Assembly: GCA_030562195.1 (NCBI GenBank)
Contig: JAUJPP010000005.1
Span: forward strand, 23,237,106-23,301,105
Direction: 5' to 3'
Length of the DNA: 64,000 bases
Source: Nipponacmea schrenckii
Taxonomy: Eukaryota; Mollusca; Gastropoda; Lottiidae
Under the pieces are notes generated by a model. It ran no database searches. It had not been told where the DNA came from and was given only the letters and a program-made list of their open reading frames with translations. Numbering within the stretch: the first letter of the stretch is position 1; every line of letters starts with the position of its first letter. A program made the position numbers and the translations under genes. This document shows, piece after piece, positions 35,101 through 50,100 of the stretch.

Positions 35101-38100
35101 CTGAAATCAATATCAAAACTTAAGACATTTTGGTAAGGTAAATATCAAGTTTGATTTATAAGAACTTATCTCAAGCTTTGATGTTCAGATCTCATCCAGG
35201 TCTCTGTATTTGGGTAAAGGATAACTTTTTGTTATCAACACTGTACAGCTAAGTATGGTCCTTTGGAAACTAAAAAATCCTGTCTTCGTGATCAATATTC
35301 ATTTCTGTTCTTTCTTTCAAACATATTATTGACCCCTAATATAAGTTATATTATTTGAGTGTGTACCTCAAGTTGACGGACTGAGATACGTAAATCAGAT
35401 TCATTAAATTCATACGGTATATTCCAACCCAGGGGACCAAACTTTCTTCTTTCTTGAACCAAAGCATGGAAAAAGCACAATCCAAATAGAAGTTTTTCAA
35501 ATTCCTGCAAAATAATTTCTTAAAATTGCACTTGCATCAAATGTTTAAAATAAACAAAAATACTTTAACGCTATATAACATCTAAGAATTAGGCGATAAA
35601 TTATCATTATATCAACCTAATTTATTCATAAATATTGCTTTTAATAAAATTATTAATCAAATTGAAAAGTGGAATATCAATCTCAATCAGTATCAACAAA
35701 TTTGTACAAAGTAACTCACCCTTGGCTTGTTACTACTATGGAAGAACATAGGATCTGAGAGAGGATCATTGAGATACGATCTCAATAGATTGGCACGTAG
35801 ACCTTTTGGTGGTTCATTGGTCATTTTAACACCATTTTGTAAGACTGAGACAGGAAATACTGAAGATGGGTAACTTGTTAACCATAATCTAAATGAATTC
35901 TTGGTTTTAGTCTGGTCAGTTATTACCTGGAAATATTTACAAAGATTTACAAATTTGATAAAAAAGGATACATCTGGGTAATCTTAATTTGAAAATATCT
36001 GAGAAAACTATCTTTTGGTATATATGTTAAAAAAATACATTCAAAACTTACAGATTCACATATTCTTTCAAGTTCTGGTAACCAAGAAGCAGCAAGATGA
36101 CAATTTTGTAAAACAACCCAGGTACCTTTCTCTTGTGCCTGAAAAACAATAGTTTGACAAAAATTTCATTATATAAACATATATCATTATTTTTTCACTA
36201 GTTATCTAATTATCTGGTCTGTAGCTTGTCAGTATTTAGTGTCTCACCTCTAAAATCATCTTCTCTGCAATAGGACCTTGACCTTGTCCTAAGGATATAG
36301 TTTGTAAGCCTTTATTACCCATTCCTATAATAGATTAAAAATGTACTTATTTGTTGATAAACAAGAGAAAAAGTCAATATTGTAATTCTTAGTGAAATTC
36401 ATTTTCATTAGAAGTTCTTTCGACTCTTCCAAAAACACTTTTGATTCTTAACAGCAATCAGTGGCAACAATGGCACCCATTGTACAGTCTATGACGCTTC
36501 CTTTGCACTTATGGGGAACATATCATTCTCTGAGCTAATTTTCTGTTGCCAATTTTGTTGCCATAACCAGTAAGGATGCCATTCCAGAGTAATGTTTTTT
36601 ATATAAAATATGCTGAATTTATAAATACTACTAAAATTACTTTGTAATTAAATGAGTAATAAAAATTACAATATTTTAGTATAACATGTTTTAATATTTA
36701 AAACAGTATTTAAATTAGGCAAAGGTGCAAAACAATCTGCTTCAAAACAAAACACTTAGTGAGTAATGGTGAATTGAATAATTTTTTACTACCCATATTT
36801 AATCCTCCGCTGAAATATAAACCTTAAGAACTAATATTTGGCAGTAATAAAATGACCTATATTATACATGTAGTTACAAATGTATAATGAATAAAATGTT
36901 AGCCATGTATTATATAATGGGTAACTATATATCATTCTCAAAAATCTAAATTGCTCTCATTAGCAAAGGATTTTATCACATTCGTAAAGAATAATCTCAT
37001 AAAATAGTGATAATTGATATTACAAAGTTGTTATCCTCAATAATGTTATGATTTATACAATTATGTGGAGGTTTAATAGTAAAAAGTTACAATATATAAA
37101 TGTATATCATTATTTCACGTTAAGGTTAAGGTATATGGGAATGATGATATGAAAATTCAAAAAACTTCAGAAATATCTCTGAAACTTTAGATTAAATAAA
37201 TTATAATGTTAGGTCTCGATTTTTTTCTACATAAATCAATACTGAATATAATATTATATGTAATAATTATATATAACATAATATATGTAATAATTATAAC
37301 CCTAGCGGCTAGGGCCTAGCCTAGGTAAATATAAAATCAAAATGGTTAAAATGACTATGTTTTATAATCTATGGGGTAAGAAGCATATATCTGGTTATTT
37401 CAACCTACTCTTGGCTTCTTCATGGGGATCATCAACTGGCAGAACAGACATTCTACGATTTCTAGCCACCTTTTTAGGCTTTGTTTTTTTATCACCTTTC
37501 TTAGATTGGATGATACCTAAATATTCAGGAAAGAATAAACTGTGACTTGTATCAAAAATATTAAAATAGCCTACAGATGGAGCTGCAAAATTGATATGCA
37601 ATATGTACTTACCAATGGGTTCAAAAGCAGTTTTCTAGGTAATTGATGTGTATCTAAAAATTATAGCTTCTTTTTGCATGGAGAAGCTTTATGTGACCTT
37701 GATACACATTACTAAGCTTAAACACCTTATTTGGACTCCATTTAACCTAAGCAATATTTACAAATAAACCAAAAGCGCCATTGCCAATCATTCATAATAT
37801 ATAGCTATTAAGTATTTACCCTTTTCTTCAGCAAATCTGAAAAGACCAGCCATTGGGTCAGCACCAGGGGACAGGACAAATATCAATGGTGAATAACAAT
37901 TAGAGTCTTGATAACATAATAATAAATCAAATGTAGGTGGTTCAATATAAATTTGACCCATTCTCTCAGCTATATATTTCTGTATGGCTGGTATCATCTG
38001 GAAAGGGTGTAATAAGAATTTGGAAGACATGTATATTATTATATGTAGATGTCTTATATGTAGTTTGCTTAATATCCCACACATGGTATGTTTATCAAGG

Positions 38101-41100
38101 ATTCTGTTTCATTCTGTCACTTTTCAGAGGTTAACCATGCAATCAAAAGATACAACGATAAGTATATAAATTAACACTGGACATAAAATAGTCCTTATTC
38201 ATTGGACTGCAGCTTCTTCTAAATCTTTTTGATGGTGCTTTGTCTAATCATCTATTTGACATTGCATTAAATTTCTGACAATTTGAACATTTGACTTACT
38301 TTATCGGGTCGGAGACATCTTAAAACTATCAATTCTTCTAGATTTGTAAGACAATCGCACCAGGGTAAAGGTAATGTTTCCAGATGAGGTGTTGCTGAAT
38401 CATAAATCTTCTTCCAATCTTCTAACTGTAATAGTAAATAATGATTCAAAGCATTTAACAATCCAAATGTTCAAAAATCATTTCAGCTTACCTCTAAAAT
38501 TAGTATTGGAAGCTGCAGCAGCTCGGTGAGTGAGAGCCTTGTTTCCGAATCTGAAGTTTCAGAATCTATCCTGGTATGACTGAGATGTAACCAAAAGATT
38601 TTGCAAACAAATTCAATGATGCAGGGCTGACATGGAAAAAGTATTTAGTCATTTTGATGGGAAAACTATTAAGGCCCTATGTGCTACAGACTGAGCATGC
38701 TGAAGGTCCCAAGAAAACTAAAATCCTCCTTAGCCTTATCAGGTACAGATCAATCATTTATTTCAGGAAAAGACAGGTAACTAAAAGTTCTGACTATAAA
38801 TTTACCTGTTTTTGAAAGTGATCCATAAACCCTGTAAATGCTTTCATAGATGATGCTCTAACAATCTCAGCCCATGATTTATCAGCTAACCATGATGATG
38901 CTGGGTTGGGGAAAGGATTTTCTAGAGCTACACCACCAGTCAATAAAAACCTCCAGCTCTGATCATTGATATCACCTCTAGTAAGAAATATAAAAATATG
39001 ATACTGTAAAGTGATGAATAGGAACAATTTATTTCTTTACAGTCGTATATATTTATTTTATCCAAATTAATAAGCGGCTGGCTAATCAGTTATCCTGTAA
39101 TCTTAAGTTGTTGAATCTATTAACGATTGTGAAAAAAAAACACCAAAAAAATAAGTTTAAATCAATCCTATACATTTACCTTCCTTTTTCCAGTCCAATA
39201 CACAGTAAGAATGAGAAGAGTAATTTATCTTTTTCAAATAGAGAACGACACACATTTTTATAAATACTATATGTAAGATGTTCTCTTAGATTATTTATTC
39301 TTTCCCACAGTTCTTCTGATTTATTACTGTTCAGTATCGACTGAAATAATGAAACATTCAGAATATATTAATACTTTACTCCATTCTTTGTAAAGGCCTT
39401 AAATTAAAAGTTCACAATGCATGAGATAAAGGTGTCATCTGAATGACACTCAATGACACCTCTAAAGCTCTATGTTATTCTTTTATGCATATTTTAACTT
39501 TGAATCTCTTAAACAAAAATGGTCTGCATGATACTACACAATTATGTTGACAAACTTAAGTTATACAGAAATGTATTCATTACAGAAACTCTGTAAGATT
39601 TTTACATTGACAAGTACACAAAAAATTAGCTCAGAAATTTAAAAACTGGCAAGAATAATTCTAGATGGACTTATTACCAAATCAAATTACCTGATGATAT
39701 AAGTTTATAAACCATGCCAATGAATACTGATACATAGGATCTATATTTGCTAAATCACTGATAGTGAAAAATAGTATACTTCCATGATGAGCAATCTACA
39801 AATATTTTAGAAATGAAGAGTGAAAATGTTCACATAAATGCTATTATTGTCATTGTACCTAGAGTATAAAGTCAGGGGTCATTTTGGATAGTAAATAATA
39901 GGCCAGTAGGTGTCAATTGTTTTCTTTTTTGATAATAATTGTGCCTGTATTTCATAGTCTAATTAGATTTTGCAGGTACATGTTCTGGTGGTCAAACAGT
40001 AACCATTTTCTATGAAAATAACTGAATCCGTGAGAATTCATGAAGTTTGAAGAATAAAATAAGGTACTAACTGGTTTATATCCATTTCTAACAGTATCTA
40101 TTTCTGATTCTGTTTCTGATGCTATTTCTTGTTTTTGTGAAATTTCTTCAGAAAGAATTTTACTGGATGATAAAATATTGATGGCTGTTTCATCTTCTAA
40201 AATATTACCCTACACAATAGAAGAATAACATAATAACTAAAATACACAGAAATTGACCAGCTATGTTACAAAATTCGATGGAAAAACACTATTACTGTAA
40301 TTAAAATAAAAAATTTACACAATGAAAGGATACATACCTGAGAAGAAGAAAGAACTTCTAGTATTTTATCCTCTATTTCTTTTAATTGACGTTTATTTGC
40401 AGCACTTTCTACAATTAACTGATTTTTCTTTTCTTCTAATTCAGGTTTCTCTTTAGCTGCTACAATTCCAAGTAACTGATCTTCTAAACCTAATGGTGTG
40501 ATCATAAAGTTTAATAATGTCACCTAGAAAATATAGAAAGCAAAATTATCATATGGCCTAATGTTTTCAATGAATTCTTATTTTCTAATTAAATTAAGTG
40601 ATAACTGGGGTAAGATAATCAACAAAAATAAAGTTGAGGAGATAATACAATTAGGATTCAACCCAATCTGTGTGAAGAAAAGAACTAAAGCGGTCAGTGT
40701 GCAATATGATGTGAGCTAATTTATTTTAATCAATATTCTTGAACTTATACTGATTTCCAATACTACCATAGTCAATTAAAACAACAAACACAGCCATATA
40801 AAAACCACTTCAGTATGTGTTTTCAATAGAAAGATAAACAATTATTCAAATTAAAACAATAAAATTCACTTACTTTAACAGAAACTTCCGGTAAATAATG
40901 AGGATTACGAAGTCTTGTTGTTATATAAAATGTAAAACCCTGGCTATATTCTATAATGTGTTCACCAAGTCGAATATAATCTATATTATTCTAAAACAGA
41001 TCAAATATTGTTTGTTTAAAGGGATTTTAATCTTAAATTTGATGATCTGAAGCTCATACATTCAGATCATACTATAATCAATTTAATCAAATGAGCATAT

Positions 41101-44100
41101 TATAACATGTATTGGCAAGTTTCTTTGAGATTGTCTGCATTATTATAATTAACAGTATATATTGAATATTATATAACATTGTCACTGTTAAAAATAATGC
41201 TCAAGACATCAATTTTAGAGCAATATAGAAATATGTTTTTAATTATGAATTAAATAGAAAGCATGAAGAATTTTTATTAACAGGTGCAATTATTGATAAT
41301 AAACAGGCTGAAATGATGATTTGACAGGATATACATGCAATATTAAGATCATATATTGAAAGACCATGCAAAAAATATAAAACGGGGAGATGAGGAGGCC
41401 TGAGATGAGACTTGTACCAGTCATATTTTTGTGGGTTTAAAATGTGATTATAGCTTATACATAGCCTATATAGCAACAAAGTAGATATGAAAGAAGAAGA
41501 AAATATGATAGATGATAAAGGGTGATATGTTGTATAGGGATATTTTGTCAGGCAAATTATACTGTATTTCAAGTTATGTGTACTCACTTCTCCTGGCTTT
41601 AAATTAAAAAAGAGGACATGGATTATTTTTACTTTCTAGATTTAAGACCTTTGACTCCTTTTTTTAACTTTGGCTAATTGGAGGGGATCACTGCATGGCT
41701 TCTTTTCACATTTGATGGCTCCTCATCCGTAACAGTGGACCATCTGTACGTTCCTAGGTAACAATCTTGTTCATAGATATCAATAAAGGGACAAGTTTCA
41801 ATCCTGGGATAGGAAATGACAATATGTTGAATTAAAAATGAAACTTTACCTGTTTGAATGTTTGTTTTAATAAGATAGGTTCTAAAATAGGGTCCAATTC
41901 TTCACCAACATTCTCTAACAGACATGGATTACCAAACTACAAAAATATACATTAATATTATCATTTTGAACTGAAAGTGATATCTAATAAGTGTATATTA
42001 CTGTTTTCTAAAGGGAGCTAAGAACTAATCTAAAGAACATTGTATTTACAATTTCATAAAAAAATATCATCTATTAGAGTGGTACATTATACCTTCATAT
42101 ACACACCACATCTTTCAGGAAACACATTCTTATCATATCTTACCTGCAAACAATTTTCAAGCACTCTGGTATAATTAGGATCATTGAGTTTTATTATTCC
42201 TAATTTATTTGCTTTTTCCATATATTTAATCCATTTATTAGCCTGACCTTGTGGATCTATCATTAATGGCCATCTATTAGCTGACATCACTATTATAGCA
42301 TTATCTGTCGAATAACTGTCAAGTATATATATATAAAATTTTCTTAAATAATAAACAAGACCATTAATCTTATATGTCAAGCCTAAGGGCCTTTAAACCT
42401 CACATTCACAGCCGTTTCTTGAAAAATACAAACAAAATGGAACATAATAAAGTTGAGAATTTCAAGAATTATTGTGAGTTCGTCATATGACTTTGTAAAA
42501 TAGAGAAAAGACAGACATACTTACTTGTCAACAGGAAGACCTGCAATTTGCCAATCTCTAATTCTTACAGGATCACCCAATATTTTTGATAATGAGAATA
42601 TCTCAGATACTGGTATACCTTTTCCTTTACACATAGAATACCATTCTTTAAGAGCTTCCTGTAAGGACAATATGCACAGTTTTTACCTTAAAGCTTACAA
42701 CTAAAATTCAGAATCTAAATTAGAAATTGGCCTACAACACGCACATAATAAGTAACAAGAAAGACACTGTGGATAATAATTGTCTTGTTATTCACCCATT
42801 GTTTAAGCCTTTGGCAGTTGTTTCAACAACATTAAAAGGCTTGTTATACATACCAGTCTATAATCCAGAATAAATGGACCAAGATAAGCCACTACACTAG
42901 CTGATAATAAAACATCACCAACAATGTTCATATATGTCTCACTTAATGTATCAACATTCTACAATAAATATTTTCATATTTATCAAATTAATCTACATAG
43001 ATATTTTTTATTCTTAATTTCAAACATGAGATAATGCTGTATTTTTGAAAGTGAAGTTGGAAAATTGAAAATAGCATTCAAAACCACTAAAATATTTTGG
43101 AAGTGAGCAACTGAGGCATATCTTAAGCAAATAAAGTTAAAAATGTATTCTTTGGTTATTATTTTCTACTGACCTCAGTCCATCTAACTTTCTCTCCTCC
43201 TAAACCACTGATTAACTTGGTAGCTCTTTCAATCTTAATCTTAGTCATCTCTATATTATCTTCTAAATTCTGTAGTGTATAAATCATTGTAAGATATATT
43301 AAATGTAAAATACAAAACACAGTAATTTAATAGACCTACTACTGCGTAGCTTTAATTTCTGATGATATATTAATGATATACCTGAATATTAGAACGAAAA
43401 AAACCCAAATACTCACCTTTTTTTCAATTTGTTTCTGTTCAAGATGATCATTTAATGTTTGTAATTTATCAGTAACTTCTTTCAATTCAGCCTGTGTTTG
43501 ATGTAACTTAGCCATCTGTTCAGCTAAAACTGATTCTGCAGCTTGCAGACTTTGTTGTTTTGGAGCTACTACCTATAATATAATATAATAAAATATATTA
43601 GAATAAGCAAATGATCCGAACAGAAAAAAATCTTCTTTTGGAAAACAATAATTTCTACAGAGCTATATGTCTGATTTATAGTCATTGTAAAAGATGTTTT
43701 AGAAAAAAATATACAAAATCTCACCTTAATGACACTATCATAAATATCCATAGCTCTCACCCATTTACATAACCCTTCACAAGCTGATGATATATTTTTT
43801 ATAATAGCTGGGTCGAAATCAGGATTAGAAATATATTTATCTCTTATTTTCTTCATAATTGTACTGGGTATATTATCTTTGTCATATTCCCTTAACGAAT
43901 CTAAAAACTTCATATCGTTTAACATCTGAAAGACATAATAATAGTTTGTTAGAATTGTGTGAGACATGATGTGTTAACAAAATACTATATGTGAACTATT
44001 CCTTCATTGTCGATTAGTAAGAAGAAATTGATTAGCTTTGAAGGATAAAATATTTGTATTTCATTTAACAAATCAGATCTGTTTGTTAAGTTATATTGAA

Positions 44101-47100
44101 GAAAAAAAAACATACCCTTTTAGCAGCAGGCCAATAGTCTTCAAATGACTTTCCACTGGGGTCTGTTTTCTTTTCTGGCTTGATGCCCTGTAAATTTAAA
44201 AGTGTAAACTATAATTCCATGCGTCCAGAATATTTGTTAAATTGGTGTCCTTAAGCATACAAGTTTAACTGCATAGTAAAACATCATATTGATCAATTTG
44301 GCTATTTTTTGGGTGGTAGAGCTAAATGAACAAAAAATTCAAACATCTCATACCTTCATAATACAAACAGATTCCATAACCAGTTTAACTCCTTGTGGTG
44401 GATTAGCCATTGTTTTAACTATGGTAATATCATTTTGTTTTAATGTATTGAGGGCAGCAATAGCAGCATTTAAAGCAGGCATGGCAACAGCTAACTTCTC
44501 CTCACATTCGACCTACATGTAAATATATTAAAACTTGTTGTAAAATTGGACTTTATTTCACCATGAGAGCTGTATGAATGAATTTACATGCTTGGAGTAA
44601 AAATGGTAACAATGGAAGCCATGGATACATGCAAGACTTTAATCAAATGATCGAAATTGAAAGTTCAAATATAATGAAACCATCACCTAGAATATATAGT
44701 TTTAGATAATCTTTGATTCTTAGTTTTTTGAAGATAAATGTACAGTATAACCTTAATAGATTTAGCTTCCATAGCAGATTTATTAGCAACAGCTTCATCT
44801 TCTTCTACAATCTTCTTCTTAGCTTCAACTTCTACTGTTTCTTCTTCAATTATAGCTATTAATTCTTCCGTCTCTTTACTTGTTTCAATCAATTTTGGTT
44901 GCAGGTCTAGTAATTCACTTTGCATAACACTGATCTAAGAAAATAATTTAAAGAAAAATCAACTTATAACAAATAATATAATAACTAATAGGAATGTTAC
45001 TTGGAATTGATCTTTATAAGCACCATCTGAAAGATGTGAACATAGGACAACATACTTACATTAACAAATTGTTCCATGTGAGACATGGTTGACAGACACT
45101 TACCTGTTGTTCAGAAAATTCCAATTTTTCCAATCCCACCATATATCTATTCTTTAAAGTCAGTATTTCTAATCGTTTTTTATTCAGTAAGTTCTTAAAA
45201 GTTTTAATCAATTCTAAATATGATGTTGGTGTGACATAATTTCTCCTTCTCATGGTAATATAGTATCTGATAAAAACAATAAAGATTATTTTACCAAGGG
45301 AAACAATCTACTGTATCAAGGGAGATAATTTGCTGTGTCAAGGGAGACAATTTGTATAAATTTAACAGCTAGTTTTTTTACTTGTCAATGCAAAAAAAAC
45401 ATTGTCATGAAAGAGTTAAAATTCGTCATTGAATAAGATTCCGCCCCTTTTGTTAGAAAAGTAACCAAAACCTGTATATATGATTATGTATGGAAATCCC
45501 ACTTACTGTTCTGACAATGCTCTGACACTCTGATGGAAATGTTTACACATTACAACAGTCTCTTCCCTGACTTCTTGTGTCATTTCAACATCATCTAGAA
45601 AATTATTGGCCACCAATTCTAGTGCATCTTCTGGCCATGCCTAAAGAAATGGTAACAGTAAGATAAACAAGAATATTAACAGTAATGACTTTAGGTTTTT
45701 AGAATTCATCTTAATAAACTTTATATCAAATATTATACAAAGAATTCATATTTAAATATTTCCACTCTAGTTCAATACATACATGTATATGATAAAGTAA
45801 TCATATATGTTACATAAAGTTAAATTTCAGATCTTTGGAAATTTCAAATTGTGATGTCTGGATGTGTGACCTTTGAGATCTGAATGTGTGATGCATGATA
45901 ACTCATTAGGAAAAAGAAAACAAACCTTAAACCAATCAATGGTACAACAGTTTATCAAGGAGGGAAACATTCTCAATCTATTTCTGAAGGCATCACCAAT
46001 TGGACTAAAGGCTAATACTACATGGAGATTACGGCGAATTCTCTCAATAAATTTATTATACATATTTAAAGCTGTTAATTCTATTTGAAGATTCTCTTGT
46101 TGACAAACTACCATCATCTGTAAAAAAAATATTGAGTTCATACTTCTTTATGGGCGAACCAAGTTTGAGTATTTGAGTATATTACTATAATATTACTATT
46201 TATATTTTGCAACTCAATTGTTGTTAGTGGAATAAATGATAATAAAGCAACCCTCACCCTCTCAATAATTTCAAGTCTCTCTTCATTTTCATATAAATTA
46301 GGAATATCTCCTGTATTTAATATCATATTAACATCTTCTAGAAATGACTCATCCTGTATAATATAAATATATACACAATATAAAAGATAGCTTGCCAGGC
46401 AAGGTAATATACGCCCACTGGCAGCATTTATTTCAAATAAAAACTTTTCAGTAAGGTTACAATAAGTGGAATGAATTATTCAACCTACCAACCTATTTTT
46501 TTCTAGGGTCTCTAGTTTCATTAAAAACTGTCAAGAATTGTACCTAATAACAACTCATTAAATATTTTTCGGTATTTTTATGATTTGCAATAGGGTTCAC
46601 CCTTAATAATATTTTGATATTTTTAATTCTTAATAAGGCTCATCCTTGGTTGATATTAAACAATTTCAGCGAGTTTTGTCAAAAAGGAATATTTAGAGTG
46701 TTCACAAGCCAAAAGTTGAAAGCGTTTTTGAAAACAGGTGCAATAACTGACACTAAATATTTTTCGATTTATCTGATTTTCAATAGGGTTTATCCTTGTG
46801 AGAAAACAAATACTAAAGCCAAGTTTCATCATAATCCATTCAAAATTGTTCTTTCTAGAGTGTTTACGAGTTGAATTGAACGCGTTTTCAAAAATAAGGT
46901 CAATAACTTGTACTAAATATTTTTCGATTTTCAATAGGGTTCATCCTTGGGAGACAACAAATACTCCAGCCAAGTTACATCAAAATCCATTAAAAATTGT
47001 TCTTTCTAGAGTGTTTACAAGCTAAAATTGAACGCGTTTTCAAGAACAAGGGCTATAACTGACACTAAATATATTTCTATTTATTTGATTTATAATAGGG

Positions 47101-50100
47101 TTCATCCTTGGGTAAAAACAAATACTCAAGCCAAAGTTAATCAAAATCCATTAAGAATAGTTCTTTCTAGACTGTTTACAAGCTAAAATTGAATGCGTTT
47201 TCAAGAACAAGGGCAGTAACTCATACTAAAATTTTTTTCGATTTTGCTGATTTTCAATAGAGTTCATCCTTGAGTTATAAAACACTCTCACACCAAGTTT
47301 CATCGAAATCCATCAAGAATTGTGCCATGTAGAGTGTTTACGAGACAAAAATCGAACGTGTTTTAAAGAACAAGGGCAATAATTCATATTAGATATATTT
47401 TGATATTTTTAATTTTCAATTAGGCTCATCCCTTGCGATATCCAACAATTTCAGTGAGTTTTGTCAACATTGGTCATGAATTGTACCTTCTAGAGTGTTT
47501 ATTAGCCAAAAAGTTAAACCCGTTTTCAAACACAAGGGCAATAACTGACACTAAATATATTTCGATTTATTTGATTTTCAAAAAGGTTCATCCTTGGGTA
47601 AAAACAAATACTCAAGCCAAGTTTTATCAAAATCCATTAAGAATTGTTCTTTCTAGAGTGCTTACAAGCTAAAATTGAACGCGTTTTCAAACACAAGGGC
47701 AATAACTGATACTAAATATTTTTCGATTTAACTGAATTTCAATAGGGTTCATCCTTAGGTGATTACAAATACTCATGCCAAGTTATGTCAAAATCGCTCA
47801 AGAATTGTGACTTGTAGAGTGTTTACAAGGCAAAAATCCAACACATTTTATAGAACAAGGGCAATAATTCCTATTAAATATATTTCGATATGTGCTATTT
47901 TCAAAAGGGTTCATTCTTGGGTGATATTAAACAATTTCAAAAACAAGGGCAATAACTGATATTAATTTTTTTTCGATTTGACTGGTTTTCAATAGGCTTC
48001 ATCCTTGGGTGATAACAAATACTCAGACCAAGTTTCATTAAAATCCATTAAAAATTGTTCTCTGAAGAGTGTTTACAAGCTAAAATTGAACGCGTTTTCA
48101 AGAACAAGGGCAATAACTCATACTAAATGTTTTTCGATTTCGCTGATTTTCGATAGGGTTTATCCTTGAGTTATAACATACTCTCACACCAAGTTTCATC
48201 AAAATCGGTCAAGAATTGCACTTTGTAGAGTGTTTACGAGCCATTCAAGAACAAGGGCACAAACTCATACTAATTTTTTTCCGATTTCGCTGATTTTCAA
48301 TAGGATTCATCCTTGCGTGATCATAAACACTCATATTAAGTTTCATCTAAATCTGTCAAGAATTACACCGTGTAGAGTGTTTACGAGCAATTGTGGACGG
48401 ACGGACGGACCGACGGACGGACGGACGGACGGACGGATGTATAAAAGATAGCTTGCCAGGCAAGGTAATATACGCCCACTGGCAGCATTTATTTCAAATA
48501 AAAACTTTTCAGTAAGGTTACAATAAGTGGAATGAATTATTCAACCTACCAACCTATTTTTTTCTAGGGTCTCTAGTTTCATTAAAAACTGTCAAGAATT
48601 GTACCTAATAACAACTCGTTAAACATTTTTCGGTATTTTTATGATTTGCAATAGGGTTCACCCTTAATAATATTTTGATATTTTTAATTCTTAATAAGGC
48701 TCATCCTTGGTTGATATTAAACAATTTCAGCGAGTTTGTCAAAAAGGAATGTTTAGAGTGTTCACAAGCCAAAAGTTGAAAGCGTTTTTGAAAACAGGCG
48801 CAATAACTGACACTAAATATTTTTCGATTTATCTGATTTTCAATAGGGTTTATCCTTGTGAGAAAACAAATACTAAAGCCAAGTTTCATCAAAATCCATT
48901 CAAAATTGTTCTTTCTAGAGTGTTTACGAGTTAAATTGAACGCGTTTTCAAAAACAAGGTCAATAACTTGTACTAAATATTTTTCGATTTTCAATAGGGT
49001 TCATCCTTGGGAGACAACAAATACTCCAGCCAAGTTACATCAAAATCCATTAAAAATTGTTCTTTCTAGAGTGTTTACAAGCTAAAATTGAACGCGTTTT
49101 CAAGAACAAGGGCTATAACTGACACTAAATATATTTCTATTTATTTGATTTATAATAGGGTTCATCCATGGGTAAAAACAAATACTCAAGCCAAAGTTAA
49201 TCAAAATCCATTAAGAATAGTTCTTTCTAGACTGTTTACAAGCTAAAATTGAATGCGTATTCAAGAACAAGGGCAGTAACTCATACTAAAATTTTTTTCG
49301 ATTTTGCTGATTTTCAATAGGGTTAATCCTTGAGTTATAACACACTCTCACACCAAGTTTCATCGAAATCCATCAAGAATTGTGCCATGTAGAGAGTTTA
49401 CGAGACAAAAATCGAACGCGTTTAAAAGAACAAGGGCAATAATTCATATTAGATAAATTTTGATATTTTTAATTTTCAATTAGGCTCATCCCTTGCAATA
49501 TCCAACAATTTCAGTGAGTTTTGTCAACATTGGTCATGAATTGTACCTTCTAGAGTGTTTATTAGCCAAAAAGTTAAACCCGTTTTCAAACACAAGGGCA
49601 ATAACTGACACTAAATATATTTCGATTTATTTGATTTTCAATAAGGTTCATCCTTGGGTAAAAACAAATACTCAAGCCAAGTTTTATCAAAATCCATTAA
49701 GAATTGTTCTTTCTAGAGTGCTTAAAAGCTAAAATTGAACGCGTTTTCAAACACAAGGGCAATAACTGATACTAAATATTTTTCGATTTAACTGAATTTC
49801 AATAGGGTTCATCCTTAAGTGATTAGAAATACTCATGCAAAGTTATGTCAAAATCGGTCAAGAATTGTGACTTGTAGAGTGTTTACAAGGCAAAAATCCA
49901 ACACATTTTATAGAACAAGGGCAATAATTCCTATTAAATATATTTCGATATGTGCTATTTTCAAAAGGGTTCATTCTTGGGTGATATTAAACAATTTCAG
50001 CAAGTTTTGTCAAAATCGGTCAATAACTGTGCTTTGTAGAGTGTTTACAAGCTAAAAATTGAACGCGTTTTCAAAAACAAGGGCAATAACTGATATTAAT

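Larger units (their letters stand above)
32197..39795 (-). other. Dynein exons: AAA6 and C-terminal domain
   Basis: Exons 39691-39795, 39180-39340, 38806-38977, 38300-38425, 37820-37997, 36248-36324, 36052-36138, 35720-35926, 35367-35504, 34840-35100, 34409-34501, 34026-34307, 33699-33791, 33409-33582, 32783-32893, 32598-32658 and 32197-32342. Landmarks are [105 protein letters not shown] and [18 protein letters not shown]. The terminal exon is complete with its stop. Confidence 0.95.

Noticed and set aside
46614..50055. Many 70-98 codon ORFs repeating similar peptides (for example ending 'LSRVFTS')
   Set aside because: They recur because the ~160-bp units recur, in all copies and on both strands. 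They are not a protein family.
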